Below are positions 7,711 to 16,440 of a stretch of 64,000 bases of DNA, one piece after another. Position 1 is the first letter of the stretch, and each line of letters opens with the position of its first letter. Both the position numbers and the translations under genes were made by a program. The DNA lies in contig JAJRRB010000062.1 of assembly GCA_024279915.1 (NCBI GenBank), forward strand, positions 1-64,000. Reading direction: 5' to 3'. The notes below the pieces were generated by a model. That model saw only the letters and a list, made by a program, of their open reading frames with translations. It did not search any database and was not told where the DNA came from. Source of the stretch: Deltaproteobacteria bacterium. Its GTDB lineage: Bacteria; Desulfobacterota; Desulfuromonadia; Desulfuromonadales; BM103.

Positions 7711-9960
7711 GCTACTGGCAACAACTACCTGCCCAAGGGCAAGACCACCATCATTTGGGGGAACCAGTGAATGGGTGAGAACTTTGAACGCAGATTGGTT
7801 GAGACTGTCCAGCACCATGCCTGTCAAAAGGCAGTTTTGAAAGACCCCACCAGAAAGAACAATCAGACTGAGACCGGTTTTTTGCCGTATCTGGACGCAG
7901 ACTTCTTCGATCATCACGGCAAGAGAACGATGAAAACGACCGGCAATCTGTGCAGTGGGGAGTCCTACCAAATGGTCTTTAATGATCGCGTCAATCATTT
8001 GCGACGGATCGAATATAATCTGATCAGCATCATCAGAAAGCAGATAAGGATAAGGTCGTGTTTGAGCGGGATCAGCGAGCATCTCCAGTTGCATGGCTGC
8101 CTGTCCTTCGAAGGAAACCTTCTGACGCAACCCCAGCAGAGCCGCAACGGCATCGAAAAGCCGCCCGCAACTGGATGTGAGCGGCGCATTGATTCCCTTC
8201 ATGGTCGCTTGAGTAACCAGACGCAATTCGCTTTTAGCGATGCCGTCAAAAATTTCTACACCATCAGGGATTTCTCCATAAGTCGATTGCAGATAACTCA
8301 ACGCCATACGCCACGGTTCTCTGGTCGCCAGGTCGCCGCCCGGCATCGGCTGGTAACGGAAGTGACCGACTCGCTCATAGCTGCCCAGATCTCCGATCAG
8401 GAATTCACCACCCCAGATGTTGCCGTCAGCTCCGTAACCAGTACCATCGAAGATGACGCCAATAGCAGGTTCCTCGACACCATGTTCGGCTAGGCAACTG
8501 GCCAGATGGGCATGATGATGCTGCACAGCAACAGTCGGCAAACCGCTCTCCTCCAAGGCATAGCGCGTTGAGTAATAGTCAGGGTGCAGGTCGTGAGCGA
8601 CCCGTTCCGGCTGTACTTCTAGAATTGACTGTAGGTGATTGATGGTCTGCTTAAAGGAGTCATAGACTTCGAGATTCTTCAGATCACCGACGTGCTGGCT
8701 TAGAAAGGCCTGATCTCCCCTTGTCAAACAGACGGTGTTCTTCAGCTCTGCCCCAACCGCCAATGTTGACCGACTTTTGCCTGGCACAGCGATGGCACGC
8801 GGAACGAAGCCACGCGAACGACGCAGCAACAGTGGCCGATCAGACATCACCCGAGCAATCGAATCGTCGGTACGAGTATGTATGCGACGATTGTGAATCA
8901 GAAAGGCATCTGCAATGGTTCCCAGGCGCTGACATGCCTCATCATTCTCAAAAGCAATCGGTTCGTCGGAGAGGTTTGCGCTGGTCATCACCAAGGCCTC
9001 GAAATCATCTTGCAACAACAGATAATGCAGTGGTGTGTAAGGCAGCATGACGCCAAAGTAACGGTTGGCAGGAGCGATATTTTCGGCCAGGTTGTGGCCG
9101 GAACGCTTTGGCAGCAAGACGATTGGCCGCTCAACGCCTTGCAGTAATCGGGATTCATCATCATTCACATGGGCCAACCTCTTGACGACATCAAGGTTTT
9201 TCGCCATCAGGGCAAAAGGCTTTTCATCGCGCTGCTTGCGACGACGAAGTTCCTGAACCGCCTCATGGTTGCTGGCATCGACAGCGAGATGGTAGCCGCC
9301 CAGTCCTTTGACTGCGAGGATTTGCCCATCCTTGAGCCGCTGAACAGCCTCCGACAAAGGATCTTCTGCGACAAGGCTTTGTCCCTTGCCATCAACAAGC
9401 TGCAGCTGTGGACCACATGTTGAGCAGGCGTTCGGTTGAGCATGAAAACGCCGTGAAGCCGGATCATCGTATTCAGCTTGACACTCTGCACAGAACGGGA
9501 AATCCACCATGGTGGTCAAGGGGCGATCGTAAGGAATACCGGTTACGATTGTGTAGCGTGGGCCACAATTGGTGCAGTTTATGAACGGGTAACGATAGCG
9601 ACGATCGCCAGGATCAAAGAGTTCTTGTAGACAATCTTCGCAAACAAAAGTATCAGGAGCTATTTGAACACGACGGGTTTCATTTGCCGTACTCTGCACT
9701 ATTGAGAAACCAGTGGAACCCTGCATTGCAATAGTTTCTGATTCAAGGCTTTGAATGGCAGCTAACGGCGGTTTTTCGTCCTGGATCGCAGTGACAAACT
9801 GAGCCAGATCATCAGCCTCACCTTCAACCTCAATCGTCACACCGCGCGTATCATTGCCCACCGACCCGGCCAGACCGAATCGCTCTGCCAACTGGTAGAT
9901 GAAAGGGCGAAAGCCAACGCCCTGTACTATGCCTTCGATGATGATTTTTTGTCGCTGCAA
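7699..9960 (-). CDS. hypF: [NiFe]-hydrogenase maturation carbamoyltransferase HypF
   Basis: 753 residues, full length for HypF, which makes the carbamoyl group for the CN ligands of the NiFe hydrogenase active site and passes it to HypE. An acylphosphatase domain is at residues 1-90 (VQGVGFRPF). Two zinc-finger-like motifs follow (CEDC...CTNC and CAEC...CSTC, about residues 107-185), then a YrdC-like domain (about 195-385) and a Kae1-like C-terminal domain with the HHHAH motif. The start is TTG at 9960; no strong ribosome site is seen. No other hyp or hydrogenase gene is in the window, so its targets must be elsewhere in the genome. Confidence 0.93.
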   Translation of the reverse strand: MQRQKIIIEGIVQGVGFRPFIYQLAERFGLAGSVGNDTRGVTIEVEGEADDLAQFVTAIQDEKPPLAAIQSLESETIAMQGSTGFSIVQSTANETRRVQIAPDTFVCEDCLQELFDPGDRRYRYPFINCTNCGPRYTIVTGIPYDRPLTTMVDFPFCAECQAEYDDPASRRFHAQPNACSTCGPQLQLVDGKGQSLVAEDPLSEAVQRLKDGQILAVKGLGGYHLAVDASNHEAVQELRRRKQRDEKPFALMAKNLDVVKRLAHVNDDESRLLQGVERPIVLLPKRSGHNLAENIAPANRYFGVMLPYTPLHYLLLQDDFEALVMTSANLSDEPIAFENDEACQRLGTIADAFLIHNRRIHTRTDDSIARVMSDRPLLLRRSRGFVPRAIAVPGKSRSTLAVGAELKNTVCLTRGDQAFLSQHVGDLKNLEVYDSFKQTINHLQSILEVQPERVAHDLHPDYYSTRYALEESGLPTVAVQHHHAHLASCLAEHGVEEPAIGVIFDGTGYGADGNIWGGEFLIGDLGSYERVGHFRYQPMPGGDLATREPWRMALSYLQSTYGEIPDGVEIFDGIAKSELRLVTQATMKGINAPLTSSCGRLFDAVAALLGLRQKVSFEGQAAMQLEMLADPAQTRPYPYLLSDDADQIIFDPSQMIDAIIKDHLVGLPTAQIAGRFHRSLAVMIEEVCVQIRQKTGLSLIVLSGGVFQNCLLTGMVLDSLNQSAFKVLTHSLVPPNDGGLALGQVVVASSLNP

Positions 9961-10129
9961 GAGGGTAACGTCCCAAGAATTAATTCTGCACTGTGGACAT
10001 CAGCAAGAACCGGACTTGCTACTTTTGATAACTTAACGAAAGGATATCTGAAAATACATGGAAATGCAGTTGCAAAAAGTCAAAGGACTATTTTATTGGA
10101 TTTTAGAGGGAGGCTTGTGGAGACGATTG

Positions 10130-10879
10130 TCAGCTTGCGCTGACAGCCGGTTCGGTCTCATCCAGAACAAGATCACCGACCAGTAATTCTTCTACCAAGG
10201 CTGACAAGATCTTACTATTCTTCAAAGTCAGGCGATCAAACTTGATCGCTATCCCTTGGGTGATCATTGAAACACCACCATTATGCGCCTTGCTATAGAT
10301 AACAGAGCCACCGACCTGTAAGGTCTCATCCGACGACAGTGGCAAGTCAATTTCGACATGAGCACCTTTGGGCAGTTGCTCACGCATATGCAGGAAGATA
10401 CCGCGCTCGGAAAGTGTGACACTGGAAACTTCGCGGACTTCACCTTGATGGTGCAAGCCAACGGTTTTGTCGAAAGTAGTCCGCAAGTAGCGCCGACGGC
10501 CACCAGAATAAAGATCACAGCGTTGAATCGCCTTGTGCAGTCGTCGCAGGTCCACCGGCTTGTCGAGCACATCGATGCAGCCGAGGCTCAGCGCTTCCCA
10601 TTGCCGATTTTTGTCCTGGTAGCTGGAGATCATGATGACCGACAGGTCAGCGAGCTCTTTATCAGCACGGATTGCACGAAGGGCTTCAAGACCATCCATC
10701 CCTGGCATCATCATATCCATTGTAATGAGATGCGGACGGGTTACACGTGCTATTTCGAGTGCCTCGGCAGCGTTATTAACAGGCAGTACCTCAAGATTCA
10801 TACGATTCAAAAGAATCGAAAGGTACATAAGAAAAGGTTTGCTGTCGTCAACAACAACTGCAATTGGCTTTGCATCCAT
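10130..10879 (-). CDS. Response regulator: receiver domain fused to PilZ domain
   Basis: 249 residues from ATG 10879, which has GGGGG just upstream. A longer in-frame start at 10981 is rejected because it lies inside a riboswitch and terminator. The receiver domain (about 1-120) has DD at 11-12, the phosphoacceptor Asp55 in TMDMMMPGMDG, and the KP motif in VLDKPVD. The C-terminal half (about 135-240) resembles a PilZ domain with the short R-rich N-terminal motif (RRRYLR) and a D-LPLSSDE segment, expected to bind c-di-GMP. The gene lies behind a GEMM riboswitch, so both its synthesis and its activity may respond to cyclic dinucleotides. No kinase is adjacent in the same unit. Confidence 0.85.
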   Translation of the reverse strand: MDAKPIAVVVDDSKPFLMYLSILLNRMNLEVLPVNNAAEALEIARVTRPHLITMDMMMPGMDGLEALRAIRADKELADLSVIMISSYQDKNRQWEALSLGCIDVLDKPVDLRRLHKAIQRCDLYSGGRRRYLRTTFDKTVGLHHQGEVREVSSVTLSERGIFLHMREQLPKGAHVEIDLPLSSDETLQVGGSVIYSKAHNGGVSMITQGIAIKFDRLTLKNSKILSALVEELLVGDLVLDETEPAVSAS

Positions 10880-10904
10880 AACACCCCCTTTTGATACCAC
10901 CCTA

Positions 10905-10938
10905 CAAAAAACCCGTCTCTCGGCACCGGAGGCGGGTT
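10905..10938 (-). terminator. Intrinsic terminator of the GEMM riboswitch expression platform
   Basis: On the minus strand AACCCG pairs with CGGGTT around an inner CTC/GAG stem, followed by a run of T. It sits between the GEMM aptamer and the start codon at 10879, as expected for a transcription-attenuating riboswitch. Confidence 0.75.
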
Positions 10939-10956
10939 CTATATCACATGCTACCC

Positions 10957-11047
10957 CTTCTTCGGCAACCCGGCTGTCCATCCTCCCTTCGTGGGATTAA
11001 TGGACCCGTGGCTTTGCGTCCCCAGGTTACCCCGAGTTTGCTATTAT
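10957..11047 (-). ncRNA. GEMM-I cyclic-dinucleotide riboswitch
   Basis: The minus strand carries the GEMM hallmarks in order: AATAGCAAAC, a stem capped by a GTAA tetraloop, GGGGACGCAAAGCC, ACGGGTCC pairing with GGAC across a variable arm, and CAGCCGGGTTGCCGAA. This is the aptamer that binds c-di-GMP (or 3',3'-cGAMP in the Geobacter subtype). The base just 5' of CAAAC, equivalent to G20 of Vc2, is G, which favours c-di-GMP, but this is an inference. A terminator follows at 10938-10905 and the receiver-PilZ gene is directly downstream. Confidence 0.9.
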
Positions 11048-11158
11048 CGGTGAGATAATATTGTTGACCAAAACTATAGCACATTAACCTCACAAATCTC
11101 TCACAAATGGTTGCATAGTCACAAAAACCTGTGAGATGTGTATAAAGGAGGGGGTAAA

Positions 11159-12547
11159 TCATCCCCCTTCAGTCAGCCCATATTTATCCATTTTATAGCG
11201 CAAAGTGCCACGAGGCAGGTTAAGTAGACGCGCTGTTTTGGCAACATTACCACCTGTAATCGCGATGGCCTGAGCGACGAGATCCTTCTCCAAACGCCCG
11301 ACGATTTCCTCGAACAAAATACCTTCAGGTGGAATCTGGTAATCAAATGACGCGTCGTCCTGTGGTTTGTCACCCCAGATTTCACGAGGCAGACATTCAG
11401 GAGTAATGATTTCCTGGTTATGCATGATGCAGATTCGTTCCATGACGTTGCGTAGTTCACGCACATTGCCTGGCCAGTGATAACGCATCAGCAAATCCAG
11501 GGCAGCGCGAGAGACCTCACTGACATTCTTACGAAATTCCTCACTGTAGTATTTGAGAAAAAACTCCAGCAGTGGCGGGATATCCTCACGACGATCTCGC
11601 AGCGGCGGCACATGAATGGGGAACACATTGAGCCGATAGAAAAGATCCTCACGAAAAGCCTTCTGTTCGATGGCCTTCTTTATTTCGAGATTGGTGGCGG
11701 CCACAATTCTGACATCAATGTCGATATTCCTATTGCCGCCCAACCGGCGTATTTTACGATCCTCGAGAACCCTGAGCAGTTTGACCTGAAGACTCGGATC
11801 CATCTCACCAATCTCATCAAGAAAAATCGTACCACCGTTGGCTTCCTCAAAGAGACCTATTTTACGGTTTTTTGCATCTGTAAAAGCACCTCGTTCATGT
11901 CCAAACAGTTCAGTTTCGAGTAAATTGAACGGTAAGGAGCCACAGTTGATCTCCACAAAAGGTTTATCTTTGCGAGGTGACAGTTGGTGGATGGCCCTGG
12001 CTACTAACTCCTTGCCAGTTCCTGATTCACCGGTAATTAAAACGGTAGAGGTTTCATGTTTGGCAACCTCACGAATCTGCCGATAAACTTGAGTCAGCTG
12101 TTCGCTTGAACCAACCATGATGTTGTCTCCGGAGACCTCCCGAGTCTGACTGCCGCGCCGTAACTGACGGACTTCACGACGCAGGTTCTGAGTCTCCAGA
12201 GCCAGACGCACAATCAGGCGGATCGCGTCGGCCTTAAACGGCTTTTTGATATAATCATAAGCGCCCATCTTCAGCGCTTCGACAGCGCTTTCCACGGTGC
12301 CATAACCGGTAATAATGATCACCAGAACACCGGGATCAATCTCACGCATGGCGCGCAAGACATCAAGACCGCTCTGGGCGCCAAGATTCAGATCAAGCAA
12401 AACCAGATCGACATCGGCCTCACTGACTTCCTTAACTGCGTCATCACCATTATCAGTGGAAAAAGGGTGATAGCCGTCTTCCTCAAGAATCCTTTCAAGA
12501 TTCTCACGAATAAAGGCCTCGTCATCCACAATCAGGATGCGTTCCAT
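11159..12547 (-). CDS. Sigma54-dependent response regulator (NtrC/AtoC family)
   Basis: 462 residues: receiver domain (1-120; DD at 8-9, phosphoacceptor Asp52), AAA+ domain (about 145-385; Walker A GESGTGKE, Walker B GGTIFLDEIGEM) and a C-terminal Fis-type helix-turn-helix (about 420-460). It should activate RNA polymerase with sigma54 when phosphorylated. The GAFTGA loop that contacts sigma54 reads GAFTDA here. GAGGAGAG precedes ATG 12547. The sensor kinase at 12696-15194 lies 148 bases upstream on the same strand and is the likely partner. The target genes cannot be read from the sequence. Confidence 0.93.
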   Translation of the reverse strand: MERILIVDDEAFIRENLERILEEDGYHPFSTDNGDDAVKEVSEADVDLVLLDLNLGAQSGLDVLRAMREIDPGVLVIIITGYGTVESAVEALKMGAYDYIKKPFKADAIRLIVRLALETQNLRREVRQLRRGSQTREVSGDNIMVGSSEQLTQVYRQIREVAKHETSTVLITGESGTGKELVARAIHQLSPRKDKPFVEINCGSLPFNLLETELFGHERGAFTDAKNRKIGLFEEANGGTIFLDEIGEMDPSLQVKLLRVLEDRKIRRLGGNRNIDIDVRIVAATNLEIKKAIEQKAFREDLFYRLNVFPIHVPPLRDRREDIPPLLEFFLKYYSEEFRKNVSEVSRAALDLLMRYHWPGNVRELRNVMERICIMHNQEIITPECLPREIWGDKPQDDASFDYQIPPEGILFEEIVGRLEKDLVAQAIAITGGNVAKTARLLNLPRGTLRYKMDKYGLTEGG

Positions 12548-12695
12548 AAAAGACTCTCCTCAATTAATACGCAAGGGAACTATTGGCAGGAAGCATAGTA
12601 ACGACAAAGAGGGGGAAGAACAATTAAATATGGCCGAAACTGGCCACATTTAATATTTATTCTAGAGACAGGACTTGAATTATCTCACCAAGGGG

Positions 12696-15194
12696 CTAAT
12701 TTTGGCCACTATCAGGAAGATAAATACTGAATTCTGAACCCTCTCCCTCCTGGCTCAGCACATCGATACGCCCGCCATGACTGGTGATAATGGTATGAGT
12801 GATAGAGAGGCCCAGACCGGTCCCCTCTCCTTTGGTGGTATAGAATGGCTCGAAGATCAGAGCGAGTCGATCTGCGGGGATCCCCTGCCCCGTATCACGA
12901 ATTGTAATTAAAGCACCATCAGCGGTACGTCGCGCAACAATCCACAACTCGCCGCCGTCTGGCATCGCCCCTAAAGCATTAGTCAACAGATTCAGAAGCG
13001 CCTGTTTCAAGCGATCACTGTCCATACGGGGATGCAGCAAAACCTTTGGGATCTCTTCGTGAAGACAGACCTGCTGTTTCTGAAACTGCTTACTCACCAG
13101 GAATAGCGTATCACGCAGAACCACGGCAAGGTCACCTGGTACCAGGCGGTTGTCAGGCAAAGAAGCGAAATTCAGTAATTCATTAACCAACCCCTCCAAT
13201 CGCTCAATCTCCTGCAATGCACGCTGAATCAGCCTCTGATCGCCAGGATTATCAAGCATGCGGTCATGCAGTTCGTCAAGCAACAAACTTATGCCGGTCA
13301 ACGGGTTACGTACTTCGTGAGCGATACCGGCAGAAAGACGTCCCAGCGAGGCAAGACGCTCAAGGCGCGCCACCTGCTGACGGAAATTGACGCGTTCAGT
13401 TAAGTCTTCAATAGTCAAGATGTGACCATCTTCGCGCCCGGAAGAAAGTGGATGAATAGCCAACCTATAGGTTAGTGAACGACCATTTTTTTCCAGAGTT
13501 GCATACCCACTCCAACGTTCAGGTTGTATGCTTTGCGAAATCGCCTCATACAGTTCAGGGACGTTATGGAGGATTTCTTTGAGTGGCAGGTAATCAACCA
13601 TTTCATCTTCAATTTCCAGAATAATGCGAGCCACGCCATTCAATGACGTTACGTATTGATCACTATCAAGAGTCAGGATCCCGACCTCAACATTTTCAAC
13701 AATAGTCTGCTTGAAATCCCTTTCCTGCTTAATTTCTTTACGAGAGCGGCGCAGAACAGTTAACGTTTTCAACAGCCTCTCGCGACGCTCCTTGAGTTGT
13801 TTCGCCATGGCATTGAAAGCCGTTGCCAATTCAGCAACCTCGGCCGGGCTGACAATTTCTACCTGTGTCCCCAGTTTACCGCGCGCCATCTCTTTGGTTC
13901 CGGCAATCAAAGTAGACAATGGGTTGGTGATGTTATGCGAAAGACGATAGGCAACATACACAACCAGCAGGGTCGTCAAACCAATCAACACCCAGGCTCC
14001 AGTCAGGAAGGCATGATAAAGCAGGCGTATGTTTGCTGAAGCCGATTCCGCCATATGGTGGAACTGTTTCACTTCGGCACCGATTGTTATGCCGCCAAAA
14101 ACACCTGTTTCAGCATAAGGCCCTGAATCGTAAAAGATCGGTGCAAAAGCCATAATCTTCCGCGAGCCACCGACGTTGGTGACATCCAGGACTCCAGAGC
14201 GCCCACCGAGTACGGACTGATGAGCTTCTGGGTAATTAGGATGAATAAAAGCCGCTTCGCGTAAATTGTAGGGGATGGCGCCGCTGGCAATCGCTTCCTG
14301 ACTGGAATTTTTGGTGTAGGGTGGCACCAGGTGGCCATCCTTATCCAGCCCTCTGATATCCCAGAATTTAGGATGGGTAATGATCCAGCCCTCATTATCG
14401 AACATAAAGGCATAGTTACCGCTCTGATAAGAAGGGAAGATGACGAATCTTTCTTCCGTCGGTGAAATATGTTGAGTGAACTCCATCAGGTGGCGATGGT
14501 CAAGAGACAACACAACGACACCCTTCAGTTGACCGTCCATGGTAAAGATTGGTTGTGCAAAGCGCACAACCCCTTCGTAGTCTGCCCCCTCAATAGCCTC
14601 CTCTGGAGTCGTCGCCCCAGCAAGCTGTGCTTGTTTACCAACATGCCAGCCGGTGACATGTGAAACATAAATCTGACCTTCCTGGAGTTCCCGTGCAGAA
14701 TTGAAATAGATTTCTGACAGATAGGTTGTATTGGCGGGGTTGGACACATCACGCAGTTCTTCAGTCGGGACACCATCAGCAATCCGCAGGCGCTCCATAC
14801 CGTTCGCGTCGATGTAAGTGATTTCTTTATAGAGTCTTACGGACGGTCGTAATTCACGTGGCCACTGGTTGGTCCCCGTGCGCACCCAGATCGGCCGACG
14901 GTGCTTTTGATCGAACCAGAGGTACTCCTCCGGCTCAACCGGTATCCGTGCCAGCACAGCCAGATCGCTTTCGATCCTGCGCAAAAAGGTACGCACCTCA
15001 TCGGCGACCATAACCGCGCGCAGTTCAAGGGTTTCCGCGGCCTGATCATCAAGAGCCCTGATGGCACTGTCACGTAACAGCTTTTCAACAGTATCGAGAC
15101 TCTGACCGGGAAAAACTGCCAATAGAATCAATGGCAGCAAGGTTAAACCGCAGAAGACGTAGAGGACTTTTTTATGAAAGGATAAGCGGGGCAT
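12696..15194 (-). CDS. Membrane sensor histidine kinase with periplasmic Cache-like domain
   Basis: 832 residues from ATG 15194. A longer in-frame start at 15281 is not used because those codons lie in the dispersed repeat. There is a membrane segment near residues 10-30, a large extracytoplasmic region (about 35-420) with the look of a double Cache domain, a second membrane segment, HAMP, a PAS-like segment, HisKA with the H-box SAGIAHEVRNPL, and HATPase with DTGQGIP and GTGLGLS. It probably phosphorylates the NtrC-type regulator immediately downstream. Ligand unknown; Cache domains usually bind small organic molecules. Confidence 0.9.
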   Translation of the reverse strand: MPRLSFHKKVLYVFCGLTLLPLILLAVFPGQSLDTVEKLLRDSAIRALDDQAAETLELRAVMVADEVRTFLRRIESDLAVLARIPVEPEEYLWFDQKHRRPIWVRTGTNQWPRELRPSVRLYKEITYIDANGMERLRIADGVPTEELRDVSNPANTTYLSEIYFNSARELQEGQIYVSHVTGWHVGKQAQLAGATTPEEAIEGADYEGVVRFAQPIFTMDGQLKGVVVLSLDHRHLMEFTQHISPTEERFVIFPSYQSGNYAFMFDNEGWIITHPKFWDIRGLDKDGHLVPPYTKNSSQEAIASGAIPYNLREAAFIHPNYPEAHQSVLGGRSGVLDVTNVGGSRKIMAFAPIFYDSGPYAETGVFGGITIGAEVKQFHHMAESASANIRLLYHAFLTGAWVLIGLTTLLVVYVAYRLSHNITNPLSTLIAGTKEMARGKLGTQVEIVSPAEVAELATAFNAMAKQLKERRERLLKTLTVLRRSRKEIKQERDFKQTIVENVEVGILTLDSDQYVTSLNGVARIILEIEDEMVDYLPLKEILHNVPELYEAISQSIQPERWSGYATLEKNGRSLTYRLAIHPLSSGREDGHILTIEDLTERVNFRQQVARLERLASLGRLSAGIAHEVRNPLTGISLLLDELHDRMLDNPGDQRLIQRALQEIERLEGLVNELLNFASLPDNRLVPGDLAVVLRDTLFLVSKQFQKQQVCLHEEIPKVLLHPRMDSDRLKQALLNLLTNALGAMPDGGELWIVARRTADGALITIRDTGQGIPADRLALIFEPFYTTKGEGTGLGLSITHTIITSHGGRIDVLSQEGEGSEFSIYLPDSGQN

Positions 15195-15220
15195 GTGAAT
15201 AGTATAGTAGGAAGGACATT

Positions 15221-15375
15221 CAGTGTCCGTGTCCGTCTCTGACCTGGAAACAGCAATTTTTCGCAAGTACAGGGGAATCAAGCTTTTGAGCGGAGGCGTA
15301 GTACTTTACGCCGCACAATCAAATGCGCAGATTGACGCCGAGATTGCGGAAAAGGGCGGTTTCCAGACAGAAACT
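15221..15375 (+). repeat. Dispersed inverted-repeat element, copy A
   Basis: About 155 bases nearly identical to 41423-41572. Copy A has a 6-base tandem duplication near its left end (GTCCGTGTCCGT). It lies between a polyprenyl synthase and a histidine kinase gene. Its right end completes the TAA stop of the synthase. The inverted-repeat arms are described for copy B. Confidence 0.85.
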
Positions 15376-16343
15376 TAGTGGTTGCGGCTGACGACGTAAT
15401 CCGCAAGCCTGTTCATGGCTTCTTTAGCCGGACATTCGGCAAACGTGGCAAGATGATTCTTAGCTAACTCAACCAGGATTTTTGCCTGTTCACGAGTATA
15501 GCCAATACCATCATAAGAATGAATCAGTTCGACGACATATTGCAAATCTTCACTTGGCAGAACGTCCTGCTCAACAATAGTGGTAACCTTCTCGCGTTCT
15601 TCAGGAGTGCAATGCTTCAAAGTATGAATCAGAGGGAGGGTAACCTTGCCTTCCAGGAGATCATGGCCACACTCTTTGCCGAATTCAGTTTGGTCAGCGA
15701 CATAATCAAGAGCATCATCCATGAACTGAAAAGCAATACCGAGATCCATACCATAAGCCGCCAGAGCCTCTTCTTCCTCGGGAGAGCATCCACCAAGAAG
15801 GGCCCCGCAACGACTTGCAGCCGAAAGCAACACCGCCGTCTTGTTCTGAACAACTTCGATATAATGATCTTCTAGAAGCTCAACGTCGCTTGTGCCGATC
15901 AACTGCAGCACTTCTCCTTCTGCCATCTGGGTGGTCGCATCAGCGAGACTCTTAAGAACATTCAAATCGCCAGATCGAACCATGATGGAGAACGACTTGG
16001 CAAAGAGAAAATCACCGACCAGCACGCTGGCCTCATTACCCCAGACGGCATTAGCGGAATCCTGACCTCGACGTAGAACAGCGCTATCAACCACGTCATC
16101 GTGCAGCAGAGTCGCAGTATGGATAAATTCGACAACACTGGCCAGGCCAATATGGGCGTCACCTTGATAGCCTGCGAGTCGGGCACTGAGCAACAGGATC
16201 ATCGGGCGCACACGCTTGCCACCACTCGTCAGTACATACTCGCCGACCTTGCGGATCAGCGGTACGCGCGAGGACAGGTCCTCACGAAACTGTGCTTCGA
16301 CGCGATGAATCTCGTCATTTAAAAGATTAAGTACAAAGTCCAT
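15375..16343 (-). CDS. ispB: Polyprenyl diphosphate synthase (octaprenyl-type)
   Basis: 322 residues of the all-helical trans-prenyltransferase family, which extends farnesyl diphosphate with isopentenyl units to make the quinone side chain. The first Asp-rich motif is HDDVVD in LLHDDVVDSAVLRRG, and the second is FMDDALDY. The GGKRVRP substrate motif is near residue 41. Length and motifs match IspB/heptaprenyl synthases; the chain length cannot be set from sequence alone. The TAA stop is completed by the first base of the dispersed repeat. No strong ribosome site is seen before ATG 16343. Confidence 0.88.
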   Translation of the reverse strand: MDFVLNLLNDEIHRVEAQFREDLSSRVPLIRKVGEYVLTSGGKRVRPMILLLSARLAGYQGDAHIGLASVVEFIHTATLLHDDVVDSAVLRRGQDSANAVWGNEASVLVGDFLFAKSFSIMVRSGDLNVLKSLADATTQMAEGEVLQLIGTSDVELLEDHYIEVVQNKTAVLLSAASRCGALLGGCSPEEEEALAAYGMDLGIAFQFMDDALDYVADQTEFGKECGHDLLEGKVTLPLIHTLKHCTPEEREKVTTIVEQDVLPSEDLQYVVELIHSYDGIGYTREQAKILVELAKNHLATFAECPAKEAMNRLADYVVSRNH

Positions 16344-16440
16344 AGTAATAGGAAATCCGCTGGGAAAATTATCGCTTATCCTAATGAATCCTCACGAAGC
16401 ATGTCAAAGCTTTTTTCCTTAAATCGTAACCAGACGCAAA

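Noticed and set aside
10880-10981. Longer start for the receiver-PilZ gene at 10981
   Set aside because: These codons overlap the riboswitch and its terminator; the ATG at 10879 has a good ribosome site.
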